The position numbers and the translations under genes are program-made. A stretch of DNA of 64,000 bases, taken from the NCBI GenBank assembly GCA_037043455.1, contig JAWPHD010007124.1, positions 62,001 to 126,000 on the forward strand, given 5' to 3'. Within the stretch, counting starts at the first letter, position 1. Every line of letters begins with the position of its first letter. Shown here in pieces: positions 23,242 through 35,299 of the stretch. The notes under the pieces are model-generated. The model ran no database searches. It was not told the origin of the DNA and saw only the letters and a program-made list of their open reading frames with translations. The DNA is from Cyrtodaria siliqua (taxonomy: Eukaryota > Mollusca > Bivalvia > Adapedonta > Hiatellidae).

Positions 23242-25620
23242 AGAGGCACTACCTATATCTACGCGATTTTTAATGTAAAATATTAAATACTCAATATTAC
23301 TGCATTTATATGTATGCAAAGCTATTTTATGAGTATTCGAAGAAGCAACAAGGTTCGTATTCCAGTTCTGTAAATTATTAATTATAATCAAAACAATATC
23401 TTGAATAAAATGCTGCCCAGCCGTTTATTCCTGCCGGAGAACTACGAGTTTTACGATTTTATCGGACATGCGCAATGCCATTCAGTTGAACGAAAACAAC
23501 TACTCGGGCAGTTCCGATAGTAAACGAATCGATCGGAACTCGTCGCCAATCAGACGAGGCAGTTCCGATTGTAAACGAATAAAATCGGAAAATCTCCGTA
23601 ATCGGCTTGTCTAAAACAATTACGAATACAATTTCAAAAATCCGATCTTTTCTATCCTGTTTTTCCCCAGCAAAACGCATATTACATGGTGTGAAATTAT
23701 TGCCGTTTACCTTTTTCATAGTCCTCTTTACAATTAAGTAAAGTTTATATCAATTGGTGGACAAAAAGCTATAGGTAGAGCATCTTTAAAATACGTAATT
23801 TAGATAATGTTAACTGTTTTACACTTAAATTGCCCAACCATTTGTATTTCACGAAAAGCCTTGAAATTAACGTAGTTATTGGAATTGGCAATTCAGTGCA
23901 ATATTGCTTTCTAAACATATTAAAACTTTCTTTTCAGACTTCCTGCACAATTATCACCTAATAATCCGTATTTTCTTCTAATTTCTTAGAGTAGAGACAA
24001 TGATCACGAAGGTGAGAAAAAACACGTTGTCTTTTTCAATGACATGTTAGATTTTTATTAAATTGCCTGTACGCAGCTTGTTATGAAATATTAAGTATAT
24101 GTTGAAGTCATTAAACTGAGAAGATGTGTTTGCCATATCAAAGCATTTTTTTAAATCAACTTTCTGCACAAAATGTATCCCCTATTGTTATACCATGCAG
24201 CATCTTACGCGATTTACAAAGTAATTAAATTGGTCTTAAGACATCGCCCTGGCGAAAACCTCTTTTCACAAATTAAATCTTAGTTTTAGTGGGAGGGTGA
24301 CTTTTTTTTTTTACAATTGTGTTTACCTGCATCTATTGGTTTTTTTCTTATCGATGTTTAATAATGATCTTACACGAGTGCCTGATTAATATTGAATTTA
24401 TCAAACGAGTTGGATACTGCGTCCATAAAGTTATACCAAGCAACATCTTACGCGATTTACATATTCCAAAAGTAATTAAATAGGTCTAAAGACATCGCCC
24501 TGGCGAATTCCCTTATTCACAAATTTAACGAAAGTAAAACTGAAATAAGCCTGAATATTTTTACATGTAACTTGCAGTTGAATATGTCTATACACTTTTG
24601 AAAATTTGCAGACCAACACATCATTTGGAGACGCTTTCTCCTTGTTGCAGTACATAAATGCAAGTGACTGATGACAGTGGAAACTTAAAAAAAAAGTGTT
24701 GATGTGGTAATGAAACATGTATATACATGTAACTGTGCAACTATATCCATTTGCTGATGTTCGATGTGTTTATGCGTGTGTATAAGGCTGTATATATATA
24801 AGTGTTTCTTCGACCAAACTTCTGTTAACAATAATGGATGCCCTGGTTACTAGGTTAAAGGATAATTTTACATCATTTTTATAAATAGATAGCCTACTGC
24901 AGTGTTGCAGTGATGGTTTAAATATTTCATTATGTATTATTATTGGTGCGACGGATTGCGGCAGGTGCTGTTCATAAAAAAACACACCATATTTTTGAAC
25001 ATTTTCATGTCAAGGAAATTGTCAATGGACAGACTAAATTCATAATATGTTTTTTTTCCAAATAACTTGTAATTAAGGAATTATAAGGCCAGTATCAACT
25101 TTTTTTGTTGATCAACCCTCGTATTTGACAAAATCAGCAAATATTTTTATATTTTTATAAAGTTGGTCTTAAAATCCACTTACGTAGGTTCATGTATGTA
25201 CACGCACCTGATACCACAACACATCTAGACAATCAGGCACCAAACGAAATATGTATTTACATACATGTATATACTGTACTTTACTCAGTATGTATACATA
25301 TTACATAACATATTTTATTTATCCAAGAGAATACCACGATACGTCCCTAATTATCTATACTAGTGTAATGGAAGCATGATCTAACCTGGTTACTGCGACA
25401 ACTACATGCAGAGTACATGTTTACAATATCGTAACTCTGCTCAATACACATGAATACGCCTGATTCAGAGTCCTGACCATGGCAGCGCGCTTGACAACGT
25501 GTAAGACAATGTGTTCTAAGAAATAGTGTGTATTTAAGTTTTGTGTTTGGAAGCTAGCATTGGTTGCCGTTACAGATTAAAACTAAATATTTATTTCGTC
25601 CTCATGACAGTTGTGTTTAA

Positions 25621-26126
25621 AGGGACACTGTCCGTAACTTTTAGCTTATAAAACACACACTAATTATGTTCGCACACATTACACACCAAACATTACTGAA
25701 TATTTACTAATTAAAGCAGGATTGTTTGACGGAATTCAATCGCGGTACAAAAAAAAAGAGAAACCATTTCGGGCGTTTGAACTCGCAGCCCAAACTAAAA
25801 TTACACTCGCGGTAATAATAGTGAACGTAAAGTGGTCGACCTAGCTCCCAACTGAGCTAAGCGGGCTATACATATTACGCCCTAAATACTATGGTCAAAA
25901 CCTAATGCGCTAATGGAAGTCACGTGATCGCAGAAAAGGTAAATACGGTGGGTCCCACTTTATTTACAAATAATAATTTAAGCTTTTGTTTTTTCAAACT
26001 CACGAATGTATGACTACAGACTTCTTAGTGTCTATGCTCATGTTTTCATGTATATATTTCACTGAATAAAAGTCAGACAGTTATTTGGTTATGCTCCCTA
26101 TCTGCTTACTTACGGACAGTGTCCCT
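25621..26126. mobile_element. TTAA-flanked MITE
   Basis: The 17-bp perfect ends AGGGACACTGTCCGTAA and their complement are flanked by TTAA (25617-25620 and 26127-26130). TTAA duplications are used by piggyBac and Kolobok superfamilies. At 506 bp it is non-coding and contains a tRNA-like segment. Confidence 0.85.
25780..25872 (-). repeat. tRNA-like sequence inside the MITE
   Basis: On the - strand GCCCGCTTAGCTCAGTTGGG resembles the acceptor stem plus A box of a tRNA, and GCGAGTTCAAACGC resembles a B box. The spacing between boxes is too long and the anticodon arm is not intact, so this is a SINE head or captured tRNA relic, not a tRNA gene. Confidence 0.5.
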
Positions 26127-26604
26127 TTAATTGCATTTGAGAGTACAGCAGCACAAACTAGTCAACTATAAGGTAACTTTATTACTTTCACGCACGGTGT
26201 ACATTTACAACAAACATAAAAATAAAACACGTAGATCTATGCAGATGTATATTACCTGTACGACTGCCGTTCATCATTGTTTCAGACATAAACAGTTACG
26301 CTAGTCGTTCGTTCAAGTCCGCTAAAAAGGTCATTTACCTGTATAATTGACGACTCGGCGAATGCCGAGTTCGTCTACGCGGAGTATCTCGGCAAAGTTA
26401 CGCTAGTCGTTCGTCACGTAGCTGATTTCCACTCGGCGTAGTTTTATCGTCCAAACTCCGCGTAATTACGCGATTTCTGAATTCCTCACTCGGCGTGAAA
26501 GAGTAAAGTGTGTGTTTCGCGTGAGCTGTACTGTATGTTGTCGCGCTAGAACGCCGCCATTTAATATTTTATCAATACATGTAAATCGATCGTAAGCGCG
26601 TTAC

Positions 26605-26940
26605 ATTTGAAAAGTTAAAATTTCGGCCAACATCTCAAATTAGGCAGTTTTTACAGCCTCTTTTTTACGGATTTCTGTTATAATCAACATCACGAAATTA
26701 ATTTCTTGACAAAGATAAATATGTCTACTATTCATTTTTTTGTTATTATTAATGCCTAATATTACTCATACTTCGTATCTCGTTTGCAATAGCTCCACAC
26801 CATTTTTAAATTTGAAACATTAAAAACTTAAGCTGATATCTCAAAAGGCACATTTTCATCACCTCTTTTTAGGCTTTGTCTTATAATCACCCCCATGAAA
26901 TAACCTTCTTGACAAAGATAAATATGTCTACTATTCACAT
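26605..26940. repeat. Diverged direct duplication, about 200-bp spacing
   Basis: Two copies share an ATCTCAAA block, a CCTCTTTTT block, TTATAATCA and, almost unchanged, TTGACAAAGATAAATATGTC followed by TACTATTCA (ending near 26733 and 26938). Confidence 0.75.
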
Positions 26941-26942
26941 TT

Positions 26943-28850
26943 TACGCCCCCAAATTTTTTCGGGGGCATATAGTAATCGCCCCGTCCGGATTCTGTCTGT
27001 CCATCATTCTGAAGTTCGTGTCCGGACTGTACCTTCAAAACCCCTACATGGATTTTTGATTAACTTGGCACAAGTGATCACCATAACAAGACGATGTGTC
27101 CCGCGCAAAACCCAGGTCCGTACCTCAAAGGTCAAGGTCACACTTGGAAGTTCATGGGTCAAAAACAAGTACGCAATTTCGTGTCCGGACCGTAATGTCA
27201 CAACCCCTGCAGGGATTTTTAAATAACTTGACACAAGTGATCACCATAACAAGATGATGTGTCACGCGCAAAACCCAGATCCGTACCTCAAAGGTCAAGG
27301 TTACACTTGAAGTTTATAGGTCAAAAACAGGTACGTAATTTCGTGTCCGGATCGTAACGTCACAACCCCTGCAGGGATTTTTAAATAACTTGGCACAAGT
27401 GATCATCATAACAAGACAATGTGTCGCGCGCAAAACCAGGTCCGTACCTCAAAGGTCAACGTCACACTTCAGGGGCACAGACTAACTCTATTTACCAATC
27501 TGGTGCATAATTTATGAACAATTACATGCATTTAGTCCGTGTTTATTGAATATCATAAACAACATTACTGATCGTTACAAGTCCAAGTTATCTATTTAAT
27601 TATAAATAGTATTGTTAATGAGTTTTGTTATAAATGATCACAACTAGAATATGTAAATTATTGTAATAAAAGATTAAAAAAGATTAAATATTATTAAATT
27701 AATGTTTTATTTTGTTATAAATATTTTATGTTGACATACAGTTTTAAAATTAATGTATGAGACCTTTTTTATCAACATGATTCCCTGCCATATAATTATT
27801 ATTGATGATTTCTAAAAGCACCGCATTTTATTAATCAAAAGCTCCGCGTTTTAGAATATCCAAAAACCGGAAGTGAAACCTAATTATTTCCCCTTCAAAT
27901 TATAACACGAATTTATGATCATGTGTAAAATAAACACTACCATGTCTGTTTTAATGTTGATTTTATACCAGCAAATGTTACTTGTACTCTTGCACATCTA
28001 ATTTTACATTGACATTCGAAGCTCAGAGTACCGTAACATGCAGTTTTGTGGGAAACCGTACATCGCAACATCTCGAACATTGTCTCGTTTCCGCACTGGA
28101 AAAATAAAAACAAACGTTTGTTTCATTATTATTTTGTTACGGGTTTGTCTATTTCGGCCAACAGTATGAAGTTCATGGGACCAAAGCAAAATCTGCGGGG
28201 TAAAATCCTCGAACTTAAATGTTTGTGTTGAATGATTACCCTTTTCCCGTTTTTTGGATTGAATATTTTTGGTCGCCACACGGGCGCGTGAAAGTCAAAT
28301 TTTGGTCGCCCAGACCATTTTTTACTCGCCAATGGCGACTGGGCAACCGCTTATTTGTGCCCCTGCACTTGCAGTTCATAGGTCAAAAACAGGTACGCAA
28401 TTTCATGTCCGGACCGTAACGTCACAACCCTGCAGGGATTTTTAAATAACTTGGCACAAGTGATCACCATAACAAGACGATGTATCGCGTGCAAAACCCA
28501 GGTCTTCAAGGTCAAGGTCACACTTGGAGGTTAAAAGTCAAATTGTGTCCGGTCAATAACTCTGGCTTTCATGGACGGATTTTCAAATAACTTGGCACAA
28601 GTGCTCACCATAACAAGACGATGTGTTGCGCACGAAATCCAGGGTCACATTTAGAGATCAGATCGTGTGCGGTCAATAACTTTTGCATGCCTCGGCAGAT
28701 TTTCAAATAACTTGGCACAAGTGCTCACCACAACCAAACGACGTGTCGTGCACAAAATCCAGGTCCATGTCTCCAAGGTCAAGGTCATACTTAGAGGTCA
28801 AAGGACACTTCGGGTGCATTTATCCCTTACAGTGATATTTCTTGTGTTTA
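26943..28850 (+). mobile_element. Family D minisatellite element, about 165-bp monomer
   Basis: It begins ACGCCCCCAAATTTTTTCGG and runs through units with ACAAGTGATCACCATAACAA, GACGATGTGTC and TTTTTAAATAACTTGGCACA. It ends near CACTTCGGGTGCATTTATCC. It is split by a hAT-like element at 27470. Several units hold AGGTCAAGGTCA (27129-27140, 28509-28520, 28776-28787). A reverse partial copy is at 35300-35575. Confidence 0.8.
27470..28365. mobile_element. hAT-like element, 5-bp duplication CACTT
   Basis: CAGGGGCACA and its complement TGTGCCCCTG form the ends. CACTT is duplicated at 27465-27469 and 28366-28370. The insertion splits a family D monomer. At 896 bp no transposase is visible, although the right part includes the TCGCCAATGGCGAC phrase. 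Confidence 0.85.
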
Positions 28851-29107
28851 CATTTCGCACTTTTATTGAGTTTGTAAGTGTAATAATTTATAAGAATTTG
28901 CTGTTTTTCACACACGCGCGAAACAACCGGAAGTAGTCATTTTCACGCAGTAGTGAAACGCGCGACAACATAAAACGGCAAAACGATCCGTTTTTCCTCC
29001 CTGTATACTTACAACCTGATTCTATACATACATGTGATATTTTCAGGACCTCAGTCTGGGAGTTCAGTGATTTTTTAAGGGAGATACAAGCAAAAATGTG
29101 GGAGTTT

Positions 29108-30060
29108 TTTAGCTCTACTGATCCATCCTCTGTCGTTGCATAATTATATTGACCATCTCGTTTGTCGTCTGTCTGTCAGTCCGTAAACTTATTTTGCGGT
29201 GACTACTCCTCTGAAACTACTGCATGGATTTTTATGAAACTTTACTGGAATGTTGCCAATGAAGTCTAGTTGATCCTAGCAAAAATTGATCCTATTAATA
29301 TTTAAAGATTTTTAAAAAACAAGTTTGTCATATTTGTAGCGACTACTTCTTGAAAACTGTAAGTGATATCGATATGGGACTTTTTTTAAAATGATGTTGG
29401 TCCTTGTCGAAAATCGTTTTTAAACATGGCTGCTATCGCCCATCTTTGTTTACATAGAGTTATATAGTAAAAACTTGTAGCGACTACTTCTCTGAAAGTA
29501 CATGACGGATTTTCATGAAACTTCACAGAAATGTTGCTCTTGACGTCTAATTGATCCTAGCAAAATATCAGGTTGGCCGGAAGTTCAAGATGGCCGTCAC
29601 GGCTAAAAATAGATTTTTAAAAAACAATATTGTAGCGACTACTTCTTGAAAACTAGAAGTAATATTGATATGGGACTTTTTATAAAATGATCAGCATGGC
29701 ATGATGTTGGTCCTTGTCGAAAATCATTTTGATGCTATATTAAACGTGGCTGCCAGCGGCCGTCTTTGTTTACATAGAGTTATGTAGTAAAAACTTGAAG
29801 CGACTACTCCTCTGAATCTACTGGACGGATTTTCATGAAACTTCACTGGAATATTGCTCTTAATATCTAGATGATGCTAGTAAAATTTCAGGTAGGCCGA
29901 AAATTCAGGTTGGCTGCCACGGCTAAAAATAGGTTTTTAAAAGACAAGTTTTTAGTGACTACTTCTTGAAAGCTATAAGTGAAATTGATATGGGACTTCT
30001 TCTAAACTGATCAGCATGACGTTGATGCTTGTCAAAAATCATTTTGATTTGAAGGTATGA
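29108..30060 (+). mobile_element. Family B minisatellite element, 3' end missing
   Basis: Starts TTTTTAGCTCTACTGATCC, then a CCGTAAACTT leader and about three monomers with GCGACTACTCCTCTGAAACT and CCTTGTCGAAAATC. It fades at about 30060 without the hairpin end. Confidence 0.75.
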
Positions 30061-30152
30061 AACCACTAATTATTTTCCCCATAGACACCAATGTTAAAGT
30101 GTCACATATTAATGATTTGCTGCAAATTCAACTCAAGTATGGATAATGCAGC

Positions 30153-30952
30153 CAGTGTTCGACACTAACTTTTTGGACCTACTAGCCCCGGGGGCTAGTT
30201 GGTTTGGAATTTCACTAGCCCCCCTTAATTTCTACTAGCCCTGCTACCAACGGTACCAAATCCTCATTGTATATTGATTTGACGGGGTTGGTTATAAAAT
30301 AACAACACAAATCAGATTCAAAATTTGTGACATCGCTGACAGCACCCTCCGTCACAATAACCTGATCTTGTGGCAGTCTGCACCTCTGTTAAGAAAAGTA
30401 ACATACTGTGATGATTATTATTTTAATTTATTATAGTATTTCTGAACAATGTACATGAGAAACACAGAAATTAGAAATTATTATGATAGAGTTTTTTGTT
30501 TTTTGGCTGGTGGAGAAAGCCCCAAAAATCTATCTATGTTTGCACCGTTTATAGCACGTTCATAATTCGCGGCGTTTTCCGACGGAAGCGAAAACGACTG
30601 CTGAAATCGTGGTCATAAAAACGCTTGAGAAAAACTGTCCAGTTTATAAGGCGTAGTTACAAGCGTTTGTGTGATTCGGTATCGGGCTGGTATCACGCGG
30701 TAAAGGAAAGCATATAGAAAACAAATGTCGTTTTACGCGGACTAAAAGAGCAGCAGTTTTAAGCGAGAATCTGCGGAACATGAATGATTAACAGTGCTTG
30801 AGATTTTATTTATATAATGCCAACGCAAATTGGGTACGTTGTTGTTCTATAATCTACTAGCCAATCGGGCTAGCTAGACGATCGTACGTGCTAGCCCGAC
30901 GGTCACTTTTACTAGCCCCGGGCTATCGGGCTAGCGTTAGTGTCGAACACTG
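30153..30952. mobile_element. hAT-like element, 5-bp duplication GCAGC
   Basis: The ends CAGTGTTCGACACTAAC and GTTAGTGTCGAACACTG are perfect 17-bp inverted repeats. GCAGC flanks both sides (30148-30152 and 30953-30957). Subterminal ACTAGCCC/GGGCTAG motifs repeat near both ends, as expected for transposase binding clusters. It is 800 bp and non-coding. Confidence 0.9.
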
Positions 30953-30957
30953 GCAGC

Positions 30958-31589
30958 AGTGTAATGTTCATATAGAAAACTAATTTTCCACATGAAAAAT
31001 CACCAGAAAAGGTGGGCACACAAGACATTTAAGGACGTTCTTGATTGTTTACTATTAAAACAGGTCAACGGTACAGCTGTTTTCATTGACTATTTTCATT
31101 GCTCACAAAGTGTAAGCATAGACTCGAAATTTCGAAAATGTTCATCAGTGATCCAGTAAAACCTGTTAATACGCTTCTTATACATACAACTACAAAATCG
31201 AATAGAAATGGGCAGTTTTCCCATAGGCCAAAAAAATAAATAGGTCTGTTTCTGGTCTTTTCCCCAAAAAAATGAGGTAGGTAGGAACATCTTTTTTTTT
31301 TTTAAATTGATCCTTACTATACTAAATTCAAATCAAGAACATCAAATAACTTTTAATCAGAAATATTTTTTCAAATTGTATATTGTTATGTTTATGGTCT
31401 TGTTTCTTTTTGCAATAATGCACGGCAAAGTATGTAATTCTAATATGGTCATGTTTAATAAAAGCCTTTCCATAAATTTGCAAAAGTTTAAATGTAGTTT
31501 TTCTAAATGGAAACTACCGGTAATATTAGTCTATAAATCTAGCAGTGTTCATTTATATTCAAATGAGTAATATTATGTAAAAATCGTGT
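30958..31589. other. No gene recognised
   Basis: AT-rich DNA. The 87-codon frame at 31307-31570 has the composition of random AT-rich sequence. Confidence 0.5.
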
Positions 31590-33775
31590 TTTTTGTGGGC
31601 TTCTCAAAGGTGAGCTATTGGGATCACTCTTCGTCCGTCGGCGTCCGTCGTTCACTTTTGTTTCAAACGACCTCCTCAGAAACCGCGTGGCCAATTTTGA
31701 CCAAACTTCACGTGGATGATCCTTAGGTGAATGCTTTTTAGATTTGTTAAAATTAGGTCAGCGCGACATCCAAGATGGCCACCATTACCATATATGGTCG
31801 AAACCTTAAAAAATCTTCTTCTCAAGAACAGCTGGACAGATTTCAACAGTTTTTCTTTTAAATTGATCGCCAACGCCTAGACTATCAAGTTTGTTCAAAT
31901 GAAGTCCCCGGGTTCAAAAATGGCCATGCCCCGGGGGTCCAAAGTTTGTAAATTGAAATTTTGCATGTTTTTCATATAGACATATAGGAAAAAACTTTAC
32001 AAAATCTTCTCTGAAACCACAAGTCACAGAGGTCTCATGTATTACATGTAGCATCAGCTTATGGTCCTCTACTAAGTTTGTTCAAATGGTGACCCTGGGG
32101 TCAAATTTGTCCCCGCCCCGGGGGTCACAGTTTTACATTGACTTATATATAAAAATCAAAAAAAAATCTTCTTCTCGGAAACTACAAGAGTTAGAGGTTT
32201 GATATTTTGCATTTGCTATAAGCTTATGGTCCTCTACCAAGTTTGCTCAAATGGTGTCCCAGGGGTCACATTTGGCCCCGCCCCGGGGGTCACACTTTTA
32301 CATAGGCTTTTATAGGGAAAAACTGAAAAAAATCTTCTTCTCTGGAACCACATGGCACGGAGCTCTCATGTATTACATGTAGCCTCAGCTTATGGTCCTC
32401 TACTTAGTTTGTTCAAATGGTGACCCTGGGGTCAAATTTGTCCCCGCCTCGGGTGTCACAGTTTTACATAGACTTATATAGGAAAAAAAATTAAAAAATC
32501 TTCTCGGAAACTACAAGAGCCAGAGGTTTGATATTTTGCATTTAATATAAGCTTATGGTCCTTTACCAAGTTTGTTCAAATGGTGACCCTCGGGTCACAT
32601 TTGGCCCCGCCCAAGGGTCACATGTTTTACATAGAGATGTATAGGGAAAAACTTAAAAAATCCTCTTCTCTGGAACTGCAAGAGCCAGAGGTTTAATATT
32701 TTGCAATTGCTATACGCTTATGGTCCTCTACCAAGTTTGTTCAAATGGTGACCCTGGTGTCAAACTTGGCCGCACCCGAGGGGTCACAGTTTTATACAGA
32801 CATATATATAGGAAAAAAACAATCTTCTCTGAAACTGCAAGAGCCAGATGTTCAATATTTTGCATTTACTATAAGATTATGGTCCACGATCAAGTTTGTT
32901 CAAATGGTGACCCTGGGGTCAAATTTGACCTCACTCCGAGGGTCACAGTTTTACATAGACGTATATAGGAAACACATTAAAGTCTTCTTCTCTGGAACTA
33001 CAAGAGCCAGAGGTTTAATATTTTGCATTTACTATACTCTTATGGTCCTTTACCAAGTTTGTTCAAATGGTGACTGGCGTGGCGCAGTCGGTAGCGCGGC
33101 GGATTTGTAACCGGAGGCCCCGGGTTCAATCCTCCGTGGTGCCACTGAGTTCCGTTGTTGTGTTCTTGGGCAAGACACTTTACCTTAGCCTCGTCCGTCG
33201 GATGGGGACGTAAACCGGGCGGTCCCGTGTATCGGTCTATCCTCCGAGCACGTTAAAGAACCATAGGAATCTATTCGATAATAAGAGTAGGGCAGGTTCC
33301 CGGATTCCTATGTATCCTTCCCCTCTCTCTGGGGCGGCTCTAAATAACCTATACTGTGTTGATGAGCCGTTAAACAACATTCAATTCAATTCAAATGGTG
33401 ACCCTGGATTCACATTTGACCCCGCCCCAGGGGTCACGTTTTACATAGACTTGTATAGGGAAAAACTTAAAAAATCTTCTTCTCTAAAACCACAAGGCAC
33501 ACAGCTCTCGTATATTACATGTAGCCCTGGTGTCACATTTGGCTCTGGCCAAGGTGTTACTCTCTAGCACCTTCATTTTGTATTTGATCTTTACCAAACT
33601 TTGTCAGGGTCTTAAACTGTCTATATCAATGTTGTTATACACAACAGAGCCCACATTTCTTGAACAATCTTAACCAAACTTGCACAGATTGTATATGACC
33701 ATAAGATTTCGAAGAAGTTCGATAATGTGCCAGTACTCAGGTGATCGCTTTAGGGCCATCTTGGCCCTCTTGTAA
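31590..33775 (+). mobile_element. Family C minisatellite element with both ends
   Basis: It starts near GGTGAGCTATTGGGATCACT with a TCGTCCGTCGGCGTCCGTCG leader and runs through about nine units of roughly 165 bp (TTTGTTCAAATGGTGACCCT; TTATGGTCCTCTACC). It ends at GGGCCATCTTGGCCCTCTTG, a palindrome followed by CTCTTG. A SINE splits one monomer at 33075. Confidence 0.8.
33075..33389 (+). mobile_element. Full-length tRNA-derived SINE (tRNA-Thr-like head)
   Basis: It is flanked by an exact 13-bp duplication TTCAAATGGTGAC (33062-33074 and 33390-33402). The head has an A box (TGGCGCAGTCGG) and B box (GGGTTCAATCC) with anticodon-loop-like TTTGTAA, suggesting a Thr(TGT) origin. The body contains GAGCACGTTAAAGAACCATA, GTTGATGAGCCGTTAAAC and a tail of ATTCA repeats. 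At 315 bp it is undamaged at both ends, so recent. Older copies lie in the GHITM introns. Confidence 0.92.
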
Positions 33776-34400
33776 TGGTTCAAATTTACTCAGGTGAGCG
33801 ATATAGGGCCATCATGGCCCTCTTGTTTTAAGTTGCGAACGCCTCCTCACCCACCCACCCCATCACCCATAGAAGCGCACAAAGACGCACGCACACACAT
33901 TGTTTTGACTATATTGGCACCCATCGTCTGACTGAATTTTCTTTAAATAAAAAAAAGATTTGCTTGAATCAAAGTATAAGTCTCTCAAAATTGGCTCAAA
34001 GATAGCAGCAAAATTATTTTTATTTAATTTTTAAATGAAGTATGGCCCATGGATAAAGCAGTTAGTAATAATTTAAATTATAATCATAAAATTATATTTT
34101 AAAAAGTATTTTCTCAATTTTTTACATAAAAATAAAACTTATTAATCTGGAAATGTTTCAGTTTCGAAATAAATACTGTACATGAATACAAAATCTTATC
34201 TAGAATTATACTGATCACTGGTTTATTTTATCCTGTCGGTTATAATTAAAGCCTAATGTATACTTGACAAATGTGTGTATTTGACACCTCATCATGGACA
34301 AGTGTTGTTTTCTGGACTTGGAAATAACTTCAGTAAGAGGTGCTAATTTTGGCAGAGTTATTAGACGATTAAACAGGGGGAAATTAAGTGGTATGACGAG
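33776..34400. other. Spacer with one isolated element end
   Basis: 33782-33826 repeats the C-type terminus (GTGAGCGATATAGGGCCATC, then ATGGCCCTCTTGT) without its array. The rest is AT-rich with no gene. Confidence 0.55.
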
Positions 34401-34546
34401 ATTGGAAAATAATAAACGACATTCATGACTGACATTGGATATATTTTTTTCGCCAATCACATTCGCCAAAGTTATTTTTTTTGTCGCCACTTTCATTATT
34501 TTGTCTCATTTGGCTCCATTTGCAAATCCAGAGGAGGCCCTGATTA
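34401..34546. mobile_element. End fragment of the CAGGGCCTCCTCTGG hAT-like family
   Basis: Contains CGCCAATCACATTCGCCAAA, CTCATTTGGCTCCATTTG and finishes CCAGAGGAGGCCCTG. It matches the right end of the complete element at 47350-48410. The left end is missing. Confidence 0.7.
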
Positions 34547-35299
34547 TTTTTTCCTAGACACTGACATCTGTCTTGACACTGATAACAGCATGAGCAACAC
34601 GTGCACTTACACATGTTACATGACAAGGATGCAGATGGGGTTGATACTGGTATCTCTTTGTGTCCATGACCTTTGTAAGCGATGTAGAAAAGACACATTT
34701 ACTTGCTTTATTGTTGTCAAAGTTGCAGAGGTTTTCAAAAAATTGTACAAAAGAAGAGCTGTAGTTGTGAAAGCTGGAATGATAATATCCACCAATATAT
34801 CGGTGACAAATGTCTACGAGGATTTGGAGAAAACAACTTGTTTTTAATTTTAAAAAATGAATAAGCTTGTACGGCGTACCAAAACATGACAGGTTATATG
34901 GCACCTAACAGGAATGAACATGCCAGACTAAGCCCCCAATGACATCAGGATACAATATGGAGAATGGGCCTAGAACCTTCTAACCCACAGCACTGCAGGG
35001 TTGCTGCAAATTCTATAGTAGACATTATGGCGATGGAAAAAGTAGATATAAAAGTCGAACAGGAAAATATTAAGCATTCAAGGGCAACAGTCAACCACAA
35101 AAACAAAAGGGTTGATAATAGGCCAGCTATCTCCTTGAAATGGTCAGTGGCAAAAAAGACCTCTTGGGGTTTAAACCAGGTTCTAGGGTGCACCAAACCT
35201 CACTCTTACCCGATTTCCATCCCAATTCTCTAACAAACAAGGCAGCATTAATAGGCAATATAAGTAAACACATAAATGATCAAGTATATATAATATGAA
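34547..35299. other. Region with overlapping open frames, no gene assigned
   Basis: Frames of 90-140 codons exist on both strands (+ strand 34425-34847 and 34964-35233; - strand 34554-34904). The + frame at 34964 is lysine- and valine-rich and ends at a plain stop. No motif, splice pattern or family was recognised. Overlap with the transposon fragment argues against the first frame. Confidence 0.35.

Larger units (their letters stand above)
22718..26533. mobile_element. TA-flanked inverted-repeat element, 3.8 kb
   Basis: The ends share the inner block AGCTCACGCGAAACACACAC with mismatches around it, in inverted orientation. They begin CAG and end CTG, flanked by TA (22716-22717 and 26534-26535). 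Both subterminal zones are GC-rich and full of CTCGGCG/CGCGGAG motifs (22750-22880 and 26345-26490), unlike the AT-rich core. It is non-coding as far as can be seen. TA flanks suggest a Tc1/mariner-type mover. Confidence 0.65.
22644..29018. mobile_element. Composite insertion of 6.4 kb with CAGG...CCTG ends
   Basis: The left end CAGGGAGTAAGTATACAGGG and right end CCTCCCTGTATACTTACAAC...CTG are inverted matches over about 30 bp. ATTCTAT flanks both sides (22637-22643 and 29019-29025). The related dispersed repeat at 46230-46295 lacks the insertion at this point. Inside are at least a 3.8-kb TA-flanked element, a TTAA-flanked MITE, a family D array and a hAT-like element. No transposase frame was found. 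Confidence 0.6.

Noticed and set aside
25780..25872. tRNA gene on the - strand
   Set aside because: The distance between A and B boxes is too great and no proper anticodon arm forms.
33075..33150. Functional tRNA gene
   Set aside because: A and B boxes are present but the acceptor stem does not close and the sequence continues into a SINE body with a target duplication.
34425..34847. 140-codon + strand gene
   Set aside because: Its first part lies in a hAT-like transposon fragment and no conserved motif is seen.
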